DNA from: Clostridia bacterium
GTDB taxonomy: Bacteria > Bacillota > Clostridia > Oscillospirales > CAG-272
Length of the DNA stretch: 64,000 bases
Direction: 5' to 3'
NCBI GenBank assembly: GCA_017508665.1
Contig: JAFVYL010000014.1
Span: forward strand, 41,169-105,168
Below, piece by piece: positions 35,799 to 44,885 of this stretch. Position numbers and translations under genes: made by a program. Within the stretch, counting starts at the first letter, position 1; each line of letters starts with the position of its first letter. The notes under the pieces are model-generated. The model was given only the letters and a program-made list of their open reading frames with translations, was not told the origin of the DNA and did no database searches.

Positions 35799-36950
35799 AT
35801 GTTTGCAATCAAAAACGGAAAGGTTATACTCGAAGACGGTATCGTGCTTGACAAGGCGGTCCTCTTCACCGACAAGATCGTCGGAATAGTAGACGAGAGT
35901 GAGATACCCGCGGACGCTGAGATCATCGACGCCGAGGGCGGATACGTTACTCCCGGTCTTATTGAGCTTCACATTCACGGATATCTCGGCAAGGATGTCT
36001 GCGACGCATCCGAGGAGAGCATCCGTATTATATCCAAGGGACTGCTTGAGAACGGTGTTACCGGCTATCTCCCCACCACTATGACTGTTGATATGGAGGT
36101 TATCACAGGCGCTATCGAGTCCGTACGAGCACTTATGGCTGAGTCGAGAACTCCCGAGTTCGACGGTACTCAGATACTCGGTGTGCACGCTGAGGGACCC
36201 TTCATCTCCGAGTCCAAGAAGGGCGCGCAGGATCCCAGATACATACTTAAGCCCGATGCTGATTTCGTAAAGGCAAACTCCGACGTCATCAGAGTTATCA
36301 CACTCGCTCCCGAGGAGGATGACGCGGACTTCTCTCAGATCAGGAGAATTACTGCCGAGACAGACGTCGTTGTTTCTATGGGACATACCTCTGCCGATTA
36401 CGATACCGCCATCGCAGGCGTTAAGGCAGGCGTAAGACACGCCACCCATCTTTTCAACGCGATGACTCCCCTCACTCACAGAGGCCCCGGAGTTGTAGGC
36501 GCGGCTCTTAACTGCGATGAGGTAAGCACTGAGCTTATCGTAGATACACACCACGTAAACAAGGCGCTCTTCGACACCGTGTACAAGCTCAAGGGCAGAA
36601 AGCTCGTGTTCATCACCGACTGTCTCCCCGCAGGCGGACTTCCCGAGGGTGAATATACACTCGGCGGTGCGAAGATCATTTACAAAAACGATCTTTGCCG
36701 TCTTGAAGACGGAACTATCGCGGGTAGCGTTCTCAAGCTCAATAAGGGTGTGTGGAACGTGTACACCAATTCCAAGATACCGCTCCATGAGTGCGTAAAC
36801 TGCGCATCTCTCAACCCTGCTACCACACTCGGTATCCAGGATAAGAAGGGCTCTATCAAGGAGGGCAAGGATGCAGACTTCGTTATCCTTGACAACGAAT
36901 TCAACGTAAAGAAAACCATTATTGGAGGTAAAATTAAATATGAAGCTTAA
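35799..36950 (+). CDS. nagA: N-acetylglucosamine-6-phosphate deacetylase NagA
   Basis: A 383-residue amidohydrolase that converts N-acetylglucosamine-6-phosphate to glucosamine-6-phosphate and acetate. Visible marks: GYVTPGLIELHIHG (HxH metal pair, about residues 58-60), GVHAEGPF (metal Glu about 131), MGHTSADY, ATHLFNAMTPLTHRGPG and the catalytic Asp in FITDCLPAGG (about 273). Length is normal (about 380). Start ATG is preceded by GCGAGG. The stop overlaps the next gene by 11 bases, which implies translational coupling. Cytoplasmic; processes amino sugars taken up or released from glycans. Confidence 0.95.
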   Translation: MFAIKNGKVILEDGIVLDKAVLFTDKIVGIVDESEIPADAEIIDAEGGYVTPGLIELHIHGYLGKDVCDASEESIRIISKGLLENGVTGYLPTTMTVDMEVITGAIESVRALMAESRTPEFDGTQILGVHAEGPFISESKKGAQDPRYILKPDADFVKANSDVIRVITLAPEEDDADFSQIRRITAETDVVVSMGHTSADYDTAIAGVKAGVRHATHLFNAMTPLTHRGPGVVGAALNCDEVSTELIVDTHHVNKALFDTVYKLKGRKLVFITDCLPAGGLPEGEYTLGGAKIIYKNDLCRLEDGTIAGSVLKLNKGVWNVYTNSKIPLHECVNCASLNPATTLGIQDKKGSIKEGKDADFVILDNEFNVKKTIIGGKIKYEA

Positions 36951-38316
36951 GGTACAGGCAAAACTTGACAAGGGCTTTATGCCGATGGCTCTCGTTTGCA
37001 GAGAAATGCGCGAGGCTACTAAGGATTGCGGTCAGGACGTTGTTATCGCCGCTGAGAGAAACAAGGGCTATACCACCGTTTACAAGACCAGAATCTATAA
37101 GGACAACACAGGCCACGATGAAGAGAACTTCAAGTTCATCGACAGAATCGCAAAGACTCTTCTTTGGGTGTCCGGCGGTTACAAGCTCATTATCGCGGGC
37201 TCTGAGACCGTAGGCGATTATCTCAAGAGAACATACTGCTACGGCGGTACAAGAGATTTCGACGTTCGCTTCATGGAGAGAGTTTACGAGGAGAAGTTTG
37301 AGGTTATCTCAACCGATCTTGCACACGCTCCCGAGGATAAGTCCTCTGCTCAGCCCGTAGGCAGACATCTCGACGGTTGCCGTATCGGCTTTGATGCAGG
37401 CGGATCTGACAGAAAGGTTTCCGCTGTTGTTAACGGTGAGACCGTATATTCCGAGGAGGTTGTATGGTTCCCCAAGCTCAACTCCGATCCCGAGTATCAC
37501 TATCAGGGTATTCTCGAGGCTATGAAGACCGCAGCGTCCCATATGCCCAGAGTTGACGCTATCGGTGTTTCCTCCGCAGGTGTTTATATCGACAACAAGA
37601 TAATGGTTGCATCCCTCTTCCTCAAGGTTAACGATGAGGACTTCGAGAGACGTGTAAAGAATATGTACATAGACGTAGCGCGCGAGATCGGTGAGAACAT
37701 TCCGATCGAGGTTGCCAACGACGGTGACGTTACCGCTCTTGCAGGTGCGATGAGCCTTAACGAGAACGGCGTGCTCGGTATCGCTATGGGTACTTCCGAG
37801 GCGGCAGGCTACGTAGATATGGACGGCAATATTACCGGCTGGCTCAACGAGCTTGCATTTGCTCCCGTTGATTTCAACGAGGATGCTATGGTTGACGAGT
37901 GGTCCGGCGACTGGGGCTGCGGCGTTAAGTACTTCTCCCAGGACGGTGTTATCAAGCTTGCTCCCTACGCAGGCATCGAGCTTGACGAGAGCCTCTCTCC
38001 CGCAGAGAAGCTTAAGGTAGTTCAGGGACTTATGGCAGAGGGTGACGAGAGAGCTGCGGCTATCTACGAGACCATCGGTGCATACTTCGGCTACACCATC
38101 GCTTACTACTGCGAGTTCTACGATATCCGTCAGGTTCTTATCATGGGTAGAGTTACCTCCGGTAAGGGCGGCGAGCTTCTTCTTGCTAAGGCAAAAGAGG
38201 TTATGGCTACCGAGTTTCCCGAGCTTAACGAGAAGGTTACTCTCAACATTCCCGACGAGAAGGCAAGACGTGTAGGTCAGTCTGTTGCTGCCGCAAGCCT
38301 TCCTAAGATCGGCTGA
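36940..38316 (+). CDS. Divergent ROK-like sugar kinase with extra N-terminal domain
   Basis: A 458-residue protein. Residues about 145-458 resemble the ROK fold: phosphate loop GFDAGGSDRKVSAV (about 148-161), VDAIGVSSAGVYIDNKI, the VANDGDVTALAGAM segment (catalytic-Asp region) and the adenosine-site GIAMGTSEAAGYV. The zinc motif CxCGxxGCxE of classic ROK proteins is not present; GDWGCGVKYFSQDG stands in its place. The first 140 residues form a domain I do not recognise. GGAGGT lies ten bases before ATG 36940, inside the nagA end. Being coupled to nagA it probably phosphorylates an amino sugar or a related sugar; it could also be a non-catalytic sensor. Confidence 0.8.
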   Translation: MKLKVQAKLDKGFMPMALVCREMREATKDCGQDVVIAAERNKGYTTVYKTRIYKDNTGHDEENFKFIDRIAKTLLWVSGGYKLIIAGSETVGDYLKRTYCYGGTRDFDVRFMERVYEEKFEVISTDLAHAPEDKSSAQPVGRHLDGCRIGFDAGGSDRKVSAVVNGETVYSEEVVWFPKLNSDPEYHYQGILEAMKTAASHMPRVDAIGVSSAGVYIDNKIMVASLFLKVNDEDFERRVKNMYIDVAREIGENIPIEVANDGDVTALAGAMSLNENGVLGIAMGTSEAAGYVDMDGNITGWLNELAFAPVDFNEDAMVDEWSGDWGCGVKYFSQDGVIKLAPYAGIELDESLSPAEKLKVVQGLMAEGDERAAAIYETIGAYFGYTIAYYCEFYDIRQVLIMGRVTSGKGGELLLAKAKEVMATEFPELNEKVTLNIPDEKARRVGQSVAAASLPKIG

Positions 38317-38337
38317 TTAGCTAATTAAATATGCTTT

Positions 38338-38368
38338 AGGTGGAGAACGTCACGTTCTCCACCTTTTA
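38338..38368 (+). terminator. Terminator of the nagA unit
   Basis: A 12 bp stem AGGTGGAGAACG with a TCA loop, followed by TTTT. Confidence 0.88.
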
Positions 38369-38441
38369 TTTACTACGCACGCTGTAAGGCATTGTATATG
38401 CAGTCGCATAGGGCGAAAAGTAACATATAAGCCTTAGTGTA

Positions 38442-38470
38442 TTGACTTTGCCGATCATGTGCGGTATAAT
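38442..38470 (+). promoter_or_regulatory. Promoter of the coiled-coil membrane protein gene
   Basis: TTGACT, 17 bases, TATAAT, about 58 bases before the ATG. Confidence 0.85.
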
Positions 38471-38528
38471 TAACCGTATAAGGCGTATTGGTGTCGATCC
38501 ATTCGCACATCTATAAAGGAGTAGTTTT

Positions 38529-39809
38529 ATGGAAAAGCAGGAAATAATTTCCGAGTTGTATTCTATAAGAGCCGGCTTGTCTTTGATATCCGAGAATGCT
38601 GATATCATCAATCAGTCAGAGGAAAAGATAATCTCGCTGAAGGATCAGGAAAAAGAGAGCTACAATAGTTATCAAACAGATAAAAATAGGCTTTCGTATA
38701 TGACAAACCAGATTAAAGAAGAGGAGAAAGGCAAATATCCTCTTTTAGCAGAGCGCAGAAAGTTTGAGGAGTATATAGCAACAGAAAAGACTGCTATGAA
38801 AGATGCCGGAGAAAAGGCAGAATCTAAGGCGTGGTCAAGGCTTGTACCTTTTTTGTCCCGTTACGACACTATACCCACGATAATTACAAACGTTTTTTTG
38901 ATGGCTGTGAGCGGTTTTGTGTTCGTTATTTTATGTGGTATATTAGGTAATATCATTTTTGGTGATGATAGCTGGTCTGCAATAATGGATGAACAAACAA
39001 TGAATAGGGTAATCGTTTTCAGTCTAATCGGAGGAATGATTGCATATTGGTTGATCTGTCTCATTGTATTTTTATGCAAAAAGAAAAAGATAATTCAAGA
39101 TATCAGCGATGAAATTATTAAAGATCATACAACGAAAATCAATCGCTGGCAGATAGAAATAGATAAGATAGATCTTGAAATTGAAAAGTACGATAAGAAG
39201 ATACATGAGCTTTCCGTTCAAAAGTCAAGGCTTGAGGTAAGTCAGCAGGCATATACGTCGAGAGCCAATATCGTAATCAGTAGCAACAACGCTTCCCGTG
39301 AGCTTTGCAAGACCGTTATAGATCACTGCGTCAAAGAGAATATCAGAATACGCGATTTTCTTACGAATAATTACAACGTGCTGACGGTGGCGGATTGGCC
39401 AAATATCGACCTTATTATTTTCTATTTCAACACCGGCAGAGCAGATACAATGAAGGAAGCACTTCAGCTTGTAGATGAGCAGAGAAGAAATGGTGCGATA
39501 GTCCATGCGATAAACTCCGCTTCACGCGAGATATCCGGTACTATCCAGCGCAACTTCAATAATCTCTCATCTATGCTGTCCTCTCACTTCTCAAGGATAA
39601 ATATGCAGATCGAGGATATGTCATTCAGAGTGGATAAGCTTGGCAACGAGATGAGAGGCGCGACTGAACTTCTTGGCGGTCAGATCTCTAAGCTTGCAGA
39701 GGTTAACAGACTGCAGACTGCGTTTATGAGAAAGGCGGCTAAGAGTACCGCGGAGCTCGTTGAGGATATGGACAGATCTATCGATGTTAAGGTGACTGTG
39801 AATTATTGA
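38529..39809 (+). CDS. Coiled-coil protein with two central membrane spans, unknown function
   Basis: A 426-residue protein of unknown family. Residues about 20-110 are coiled coil, two membrane spans lie near 117-142 and 160-184, a second coiled coil spans about 190-250, and the C-terminal 175 residues are soluble. In the latter, LIIFYFNTGRADTMKEALQL (about 299-318) is a segment I have seen in clostridial hypothetical proteins, and the last 100 residues form another helical bundle (SSHFSRINMQIEDMSF, QISKLAEVNRLQTAFM) somewhat like chemoreceptor or tape-like helices. Both ends should be cytoplasmic. AAAGGAG precedes the ATG. Single-gene unit. Confidence 0.85.
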   Translation: MEKQEIISELYSIRAGLSLISENADIINQSEEKIISLKDQEKESYNSYQTDKNRLSYMTNQIKEEEKGKYPLLAERRKFEEYIATEKTAMKDAGEKAESKAWSRLVPFLSRYDTIPTIITNVFLMAVSGFVFVILCGILGNIIFGDDSWSAIMDEQTMNRVIVFSLIGGMIAYWLICLIVFLCKKKKIIQDISDEIIKDHTTKINRWQIEIDKIDLEIEKYDKKIHELSVQKSRLEVSQQAYTSRANIVISSNNASRELCKTVIDHCVKENIRIRDFLTNNYNVLTVADWPNIDLIIFYFNTGRADTMKEALQLVDEQRRNGAIVHAINSASREISGTIQRNFNNLSSMLSSHFSRINMQIEDMSFRVDKLGNEMRGATELLGGQISKLAEVNRLQTAFMRKAAKSTAELVEDMDRSIDVKVTVNY

Positions 39810-39831
39810 TAAAAAGTAAACTAAAATAGAC

Positions 39832-39858
39832 AAAAGGCAGGGTTATACCTGCCTTTTT
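39832..39858. terminator. Terminator of the coiled-coil membrane protein gene
   Basis: A 10 bp stem AAAAGGCAGG with a six-base loop and T runs on both strands; it may also serve the convergent AraC gene. Confidence 0.85.
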
Positions 39859-39921
39859 GTTATATTAATAAGATTATGCTTTTGTTTGTGTTAGCGGATT
39901 TTGCACGATCAACGCCCATCT

Positions 39922-40662
39922 TTACAGCTTTGACGGGCTTACACCGTACCTCGCCTTAAAGGCCTTTGAAAAGTTAAACTCGTCATCGTATCCTACCATA
40001 TGTGCGCTCTGCTTAACGGTGTATCCGGACTTCAGAAATTCACTTGCCTTTTCCATACGTACGGAAGTTATGTATTCCTTGATACCTATTCCGTATTTCG
40101 CCTTAAAGGTGGAGTAGAGATAGGTACGGTTGAAGCCGAATCTCTCCGCTATGGAGCTCACAGTTATCGGAAGCATATAGTTGTACTTGATATATCTTTT
40201 TATACGTCTTACCCTGTCATCGCCGCCGTCTGCTTCGACTCTGCGCGTGATTTGATAGATGAGGCTGTATATTATAGCAAGACATCCCTCATAGGGCAGT
40301 ATTTCTTCGTCGAGAATAGTAATCAGCTTATCGTCCAGCTCCTTCGGAGTGTCAAAGACAGAGCACTCATCCTTGAAGAAAATCTCGTCAGAGCGAAAAG
40401 CTACCCATATGTATTCCCACGGCTCTTTCATATCTGCCGTATAAGTCGTGATTTCACCGGGACGGATGACAAAGAGCTGTCCTTCCGAGACGTTATGTGT
40501 GCCGTGCTTGTTTTTGAGCATTCCCCGTCCGCCAAGACAGAAATGCACCAAATAGCAGTCGCGGATATAAGGACCGAAGCTGTGTCCGGGTGTACAAGCC
40601 TCGCGTCCGACGAATAAAGGCGTGATCGAGGATTTTTTTACATTTATTATATGTTCTTTCAT
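39922..40662 (-). CDS. AraC-family transcriptional regulator
   Basis: A 246-residue regulator with an N-terminal AraC-type cupin (CYLVHFCLGGRGMLKN, then SEGQLFVIRPGEITTY) and a C-terminal double HTH (ITVSSIAERFGFNRTYLYST, FKAKYGIGIKEYIT, HMVGYDDEFNFSKAFKARYG). Transcribed divergently from the GH4 gene, with overlapping promoters. It probably senses the sugar released by the GH4 and GH2 enzymes and controls them. AAGGAG precedes its ATG. Confidence 0.93.
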   Translation of the reverse strand: MKEHIINVKKSSITPLFVGREACTPGHSFGPYIRDCYLVHFCLGGRGMLKNKHGTHNVSEGQLFVIRPGEITTYTADMKEPWEYIWVAFRSDEIFFKDECSVFDTPKELDDKLITILDEEILPYEGCLAIIYSLIYQITRRVEADGGDDRVRRIKRYIKYNYMLPITVSSIAERFGFNRTYLYSTFKAKYGIGIKEYITSVRMEKASEFLKSGYTVKQSAHMVGYDDEFNFSKAFKARYGVSPSKL

Positions 40663-40682
40663 AATAAAACTCCTTTTCTAAC

Positions 40683-40712
40683 ATTTTACCATGATTTCAC
40701 AACAAAAATCAA
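40683..40712 (-). promoter_or_regulatory. Promoter of the AraC gene
   Basis: TTGATT, 18 bases, TAAAAT on the minus strand, about 20 bases before the start codon. Confidence 0.65.
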
Positions 40713-40732
40713 TAGATAACATACAAAAATCG

Positions 40733-40741
40733 TGGTATAAT
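40733..40741 (+). promoter_or_regulatory. Extended -10 promoter of the GH4 gene
   Basis: TGGTATAAT is a full extended -10; no good -35 is seen (TAGATA at 40713), as expected for an activator-dependent promoter next to an AraC gene. Confidence 0.6.
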
Positions 40742-40777
40742 TATTTTGCAGTAAAAAATGAAAGGCTGGATATCCAA

Positions 40778-42097
40778 ATGAAAATTACATTTATGGGTGC
40801 AGGAAGCAGCGTTTTTGCAAAAAACGTCCTCGGAGACGTTCTTCTCACTCCCGCGCTTCGTGAGGATCTTGAGATAGCTCTCTATGACATCGACTCGGTA
40901 AGACTTGAGGAGTCTTATATGATGATAGAGGCTCTCAACAAAAAGTATAACGGCGGTAATGCCAAGATAGGCAAATATCTCGGTGTGCCAAAGAGACGTG
41001 ACGCGCTCCGTGGCGCGAGATTCGTGATCAATGCTATACAGGTCGGTCTGTACGACCCCTGTACGATCATAGACTTTGAAGTACCGAAAAAGTACGGTCT
41101 CAGACAGACTATAGGTGACACTCTCGGTATCGGCGGAATTATGCGCGGATTACGTACTATCCACGTTATGAAGGGATTTGCCAAGGATATGGAAGAGGTA
41201 TGTCCCAACGCGTGGTTTTTAAACTACACCAATCCGATGGCCATACTCACGGGATACATGCTCAGATATACTAAAATTAAGACCATAGGTCTTTGCCACA
41301 GCGTGCAGGTATGCACGTCGAGTCTGTTTGAGGGGCTCGGCATAGATCACGGTATGATAGGCTCTGAGAGAATCGCGGGTATCAACCATATGGGCTGGCT
41401 GCTTGACGTCAGAGATAAGGACGGTAACGACCTCTATCCTATGATAAGAGAGATGGCTAAGGCTAAGAATGCCGGTGAGAAGCACAGCAATATGGTACGC
41501 TTTGACTACATAGAAAAGTTTGGCTACTACTGTACCGAGTCGAGCGAGCACAACGCAGAGTACAATCCCTTCTACATCAAGTCTAAGTACCCCGAGCTGA
41601 TCGACCGCTTCAACATTCCGCTTGACGAGTATCCCAGACGTTGCAGAGTACAGATCGAGAGATGGGCAAAGCAGAGAGACGAGATCATGGCTGACGGTAA
41701 CATTGAGCATGAGCGCAGTAAGGAATACGCATCCCGCATTATGGAAGCTATCGTAACCGACACGCCGTATAAGATCGGCGGCAACGTCTTGAACAACGGC
41801 CTTATTACAAACCTGCCTAGCGATGCGTGCGTAGAAGTTCCTTGCCTTGTTGACGGCGACGGAATACACCCCACGTACATCGGCAGACTCCCTGTACAGT
41901 GCGCAGCTATGAATATGACCAACATCAATCCTCAATTGCTCACTATCGAGGCGGCTGTTACCGGTAAGAGAGAGCACGTGTACCATGCGGCAATGCTTGA
42001 TCCTCACACCGCCGCTGAATTGTCAATAGACGATATTATTGCTATGTGCGACGAGCTGATCGAATCGCACGAGAAGGCAGGCTATCCCATTTTCTGA
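40778..42097 (+). CDS. Glycoside hydrolase family 4 (alpha-galactosidase/alpha-galacturonidase type)
   Basis: A 439-residue NAD- and metal-dependent GH4 enzyme. It shows the Rossmann start ITFMGAGSSVFAKN (residues 3-16), FLNYTNPMAILTGYM (about 147-161), the metal Cys and His in GLCHSVQ (Cys about 173) and INHMGW (His about 203). The CHSV form is that of alpha-galactosidases of the MelA type and of alpha-galacturonidases, not of 6-phospho-glucosidases. No in-frame ATG lies upstream; the ribosome site is weak (GGCTGGA). It is followed by LacZ-type GH2 after 139 bases, which hold only a small GCCGT/ACGGC hairpin. Confidence 0.93.
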   Translation: MKITFMGAGSSVFAKNVLGDVLLTPALREDLEIALYDIDSVRLEESYMMIEALNKKYNGGNAKIGKYLGVPKRRDALRGARFVINAIQVGLYDPCTIIDFEVPKKYGLRQTIGDTLGIGGIMRGLRTIHVMKGFAKDMEEVCPNAWFLNYTNPMAILTGYMLRYTKIKTIGLCHSVQVCTSSLFEGLGIDHGMIGSERIAGINHMGWLLDVRDKDGNDLYPMIREMAKAKNAGEKHSNMVRFDYIEKFGYYCTESSEHNAEYNPFYIKSKYPELIDRFNIPLDEYPRRCRVQIERWAKQRDEIMADGNIEHERSKEYASRIMEAIVTDTPYKIGGNVLNNGLITNLPSDACVEVPCLVDGDGIHPTYIGRLPVQCAAMNMTNINPQLLTIEAAVTGKREHVYHAAMLDPHTAAELSIDDIIAMCDELIESHEKAGYPIF

Positions 42098-42236
42098 TTA
42101 ATTCAGGGACTCTTTGATATGGCCGTGTAAAACGGCGCAGAACTGCAAAAAAGAGGCTGAAAAGTAAACTTTAGTTTTAATATAAGAAGAAAATGCGACT
42201 GCTTGACACGGTAAGAATATATACAGGAGATGTGGA

Positions 42237-44807
42237 ATGAAAGAGTATGAGAGCTTTGATAGGATAGGCACAGAGCCGCACCGCAGCTATTATATTCCCT
42301 TTGCAGAGGGTGATGCTGTCAGAGAAAAATACGGCATAATAGACAGAGAGAGCAGCTCGCGCTTTACCCTGCTTGACGGCATCTGGCAGATACGTCAGCT
42401 GAGTTGCCCGGAGCAGTTCGATATATCGTCGGAGCTTACGGAAGCGATCGACGTCCCCTCGTCAGTACAGCTGAAGGGATATGACATGATACAGTATCTG
42501 AATACGAGTTATCCGATTCCGGTTATGCTGCCACACGTACCTAAGAAAAATCCATCATGGCATTACAGACGCGAGTTCGATATAAAAAAGACGGATGGAG
42601 AGAAATACTATCTCTGCTTTGAGGGTGTTGATTCTGCCTTCTATCTATACGTAAACGGAGTGAGGTGCGGCTACTCGCAGATATCACACGCGACGAGCGA
42701 ATTTGACGTGACAAACCTATTGACGGACGGCAAAAACCGCCTCGACGTGCTTGTAATCAAGTGGTGCGTGTCAACTTATCTTGAGTGTCAGGATAAATTC
42801 AGGCTCTCGGGAATATTCAGGAGCGTGTATATGCTTCGCCGTCCCGAAAGACATATAACCGATTATAAGATCGAGACTCGGCTGACCGAGAGCGGCGGTG
42901 CGCTATGCTTCATAAATGACAGTCCCGTCGACGTGCGCGCCGAAATACTCGGACTTTCCTTTACCGCGAGGGCAGGAGAGAGAGCAGAGGTGCTCCTTGA
43001 TGGAGTCTCACAATGGACGGTTGAAAATCCCACGCTCTACCCCTTAAGGCTCTATGCCGAGGGTGAGATGATAGAAGAGCGTATCGGATTCCGCGAGGTA
43101 AAAATAGACGGATGCGTGTTCAAAATAAACGGCAAGGCGGTAAAGCTCAAAGGCGTGAACCGTCACGGCTTCAGTCCCGACAGAGGCGCGGCGATAAGCC
43201 TTGCGGAAACCGTGCGCGACCTCGAAATTATGAAGGAACTGAACGTCAATGCTGTCAGAACTTCACATTATCCCGATTCTCCCGAATTTTATCTCCTCTG
43301 CGATGCGCGAGGAATATACGTAATGGACGAGGCGGACCTCGAAATGCACGGCGCGTGTGTACGTGAGGGAAACTACGATCTGACTCTGTGGCGCGAATAC
43401 GGTGAGGATGAGTTTTTATCTCCCGGAATACTCGACAGACACACCGCGCTCGTCGAAAGAGATAAGAACAGACCCTGTGTAATTATATGGTCACTTGGCA
43501 ACGAAAGCTCTTTCGGTAAGGCGTTCTTTGCCGGAGCGGACTACATAAGAAACAGAGATAAAACAAGACCTATACACTATGAAAGCTTACAGCAGGCGGA
43601 TGAAAAATACTACTTTACCGACAGAGTAGATCTTGTCAGTATGATGTATCCGTCGATCAGCAGAATAAAGGAAAGAGTGCTTGATAATCCCGAGGAGAAG
43701 CGCCCATTTGTCCTATGCGAATACACACACGCCATGGGCAACTCCTCAGGTGATATATCCGACTATTGGCGACTGATATACGAAAGCGAACAGATGATGG
43801 GTGCTTTCGTCTGGGAATGGGCTGACCATGCGGTACGTACTGAGCGCGGTTTCCTTTACGGCGGTGACTTTGGCGAAGAGGAGCACGACGGAAACTTCTG
43901 TGTCGACGGTCTGCTCTCACCCGACCGCAAGATCAAGTCCTCAGCACTTGAGATGAAGGCGGTATACGGAGGAAAGCTCGACTCTCCGATAAGAGAAGTG
44001 CCGATACCTGATCGCGCCTCTGATAAAAAGATACAGATCGAAATAGATGAAGAGAGCGGTGAGCTCATATCCGTAAGATCGGGTGAAACAGAGCTTCTTA
44101 AAACCCCGATGCGCTTAAATCTACTCAGATACACGGACAATGAGAGAAATCTTATGCCCATATGGTCGAAGCAGTACAAACTTACACGTCTTAAGCCCTA
44201 TATGACGTTATGCGAAAAGACGGAATCCGGCTATAAGGTAGAGGGAGTGTTGAGCGCAAACTGCCTCTCTCCCGCTCTCACCTACGCGATAGAGTACAGT
44301 GTGGAGGGCGGCGTGCTGACGGTGGATATCGGATATCATATTGCGGATTACGTCAAACATCTGCCGAGAGTGGGCCTCGAGTTCGGTATAGATAAGCGAT
44401 TCGAGAGCTTCTCATATATTGGATACGGCCCGAGTGAGAGCTACGCAGATAAGCATATTGCTGCCGAATACGGCTCTTACGTGAGCACCGCCCGAGATAA
44501 CTACGATATGAATTACCTGCGTCCGCAGGAGTCGGGCAGTCATTATATGACAAAATACCTTGATGTCAAGGGGCTCTTCTCGCTTACGGCAGAGCATCCA
44601 TTCTCACAATCGGTAACTCCGTACACCACAAAGCAGCTTATTGAAACAGCGCATAATTTCGAGCTTCCCGAAAACGACTTCGTAAACGTGTGTGTTGACC
44701 TCGCTATGCGCGGTGTGGGATCAAATTCCTGCGGTCCGCAGCTTGACGAAAGATTTGAGATACCCCGAGATTACCGCAACACGTTCAGATTTGTGTTTGA
44801 GGAGTGA
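42237..44807 (+). CDS. Beta-galactosidase, GH2 LacZ type
   Basis: An 856-residue cytoplasmic GH2 enzyme of LacZ layout, shorter than E. coli LacZ (1023). Domains: jelly roll (about 40-205, VPSSVQLKGYDMIQY), two Ig-like domains, TIM barrel (about 300-600) and a C-terminal beta-sandwich small-chain domain (about 620-856, GPSESYADKH, PQESGSHYMTKY). Acid/base Glu is in WSLGNESS (about 423), nucleophile Glu in LCEYTHAMGN (about 495). It hydrolyses terminal beta-galactose. GGAGATGTGG precedes the ATG. It probably shares a transcript with the GH4 gene, giving cleavage of both alpha- and beta-galactosides. Confidence 0.94.
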   Translation: MKEYESFDRIGTEPHRSYYIPFAEGDAVREKYGIIDRESSSRFTLLDGIWQIRQLSCPEQFDISSELTEAIDVPSSVQLKGYDMIQYLNTSYPIPVMLPHVPKKNPSWHYRREFDIKKTDGEKYYLCFEGVDSAFYLYVNGVRCGYSQISHATSEFDVTNLLTDGKNRLDVLVIKWCVSTYLECQDKFRLSGIFRSVYMLRRPERHITDYKIETRLTESGGALCFINDSPVDVRAEILGLSFTARAGERAEVLLDGVSQWTVENPTLYPLRLYAEGEMIEERIGFREVKIDGCVFKINGKAVKLKGVNRHGFSPDRGAAISLAETVRDLEIMKELNVNAVRTSHYPDSPEFYLLCDARGIYVMDEADLEMHGACVREGNYDLTLWREYGEDEFLSPGILDRHTALVERDKNRPCVIIWSLGNESSFGKAFFAGADYIRNRDKTRPIHYESLQQADEKYYFTDRVDLVSMMYPSISRIKERVLDNPEEKRPFVLCEYTHAMGNSSGDISDYWRLIYESEQMMGAFVWEWADHAVRTERGFLYGGDFGEEEHDGNFCVDGLLSPDRKIKSSALEMKAVYGGKLDSPIREVPIPDRASDKKIQIEIDEESGELISVRSGETELLKTPMRLNLLRYTDNERNLMPIWSKQYKLTRLKPYMTLCEKTESGYKVEGVLSANCLSPALTYAIEYSVEGGVLTVDIGYHIADYVKHLPRVGLEFGIDKRFESFSYIGYGPSESYADKHIAAEYGSYVSTARDNYDMNYLRPQESGSHYMTKYLDVKGLFSLTAEHPFSQSVTPYTTKQLIETAHNFELPENDFVNVCVDLAMRGVGSNSCGPQLDERFEIPRDYRNTFRFVFEE

Positions 44808-44852
44808 ACACAGGGGGCAGATATAATATGCCGACTGCACGGATAATACAAA

Positions 44853-44879
44853 AAAGGCAGAGCCGAGTGCTCTGCCTTT
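44853..44879. terminator. Bidirectional terminator
   Basis: An 11 bp stem AAAGGCAGAGC with a five-base loop and A/T flanks, between the converging GH2 and HAD genes. Confidence 0.82.
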
Positions 44880-44885
44880 ACTGAT

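Noticed and set aside
35739-36971. 410-codon open frame on the minus strand across nagA
   Set aside because: It is the mirror of a gene with full NagA motifs and a strong promoter; the antisense protein has no recognisable features.
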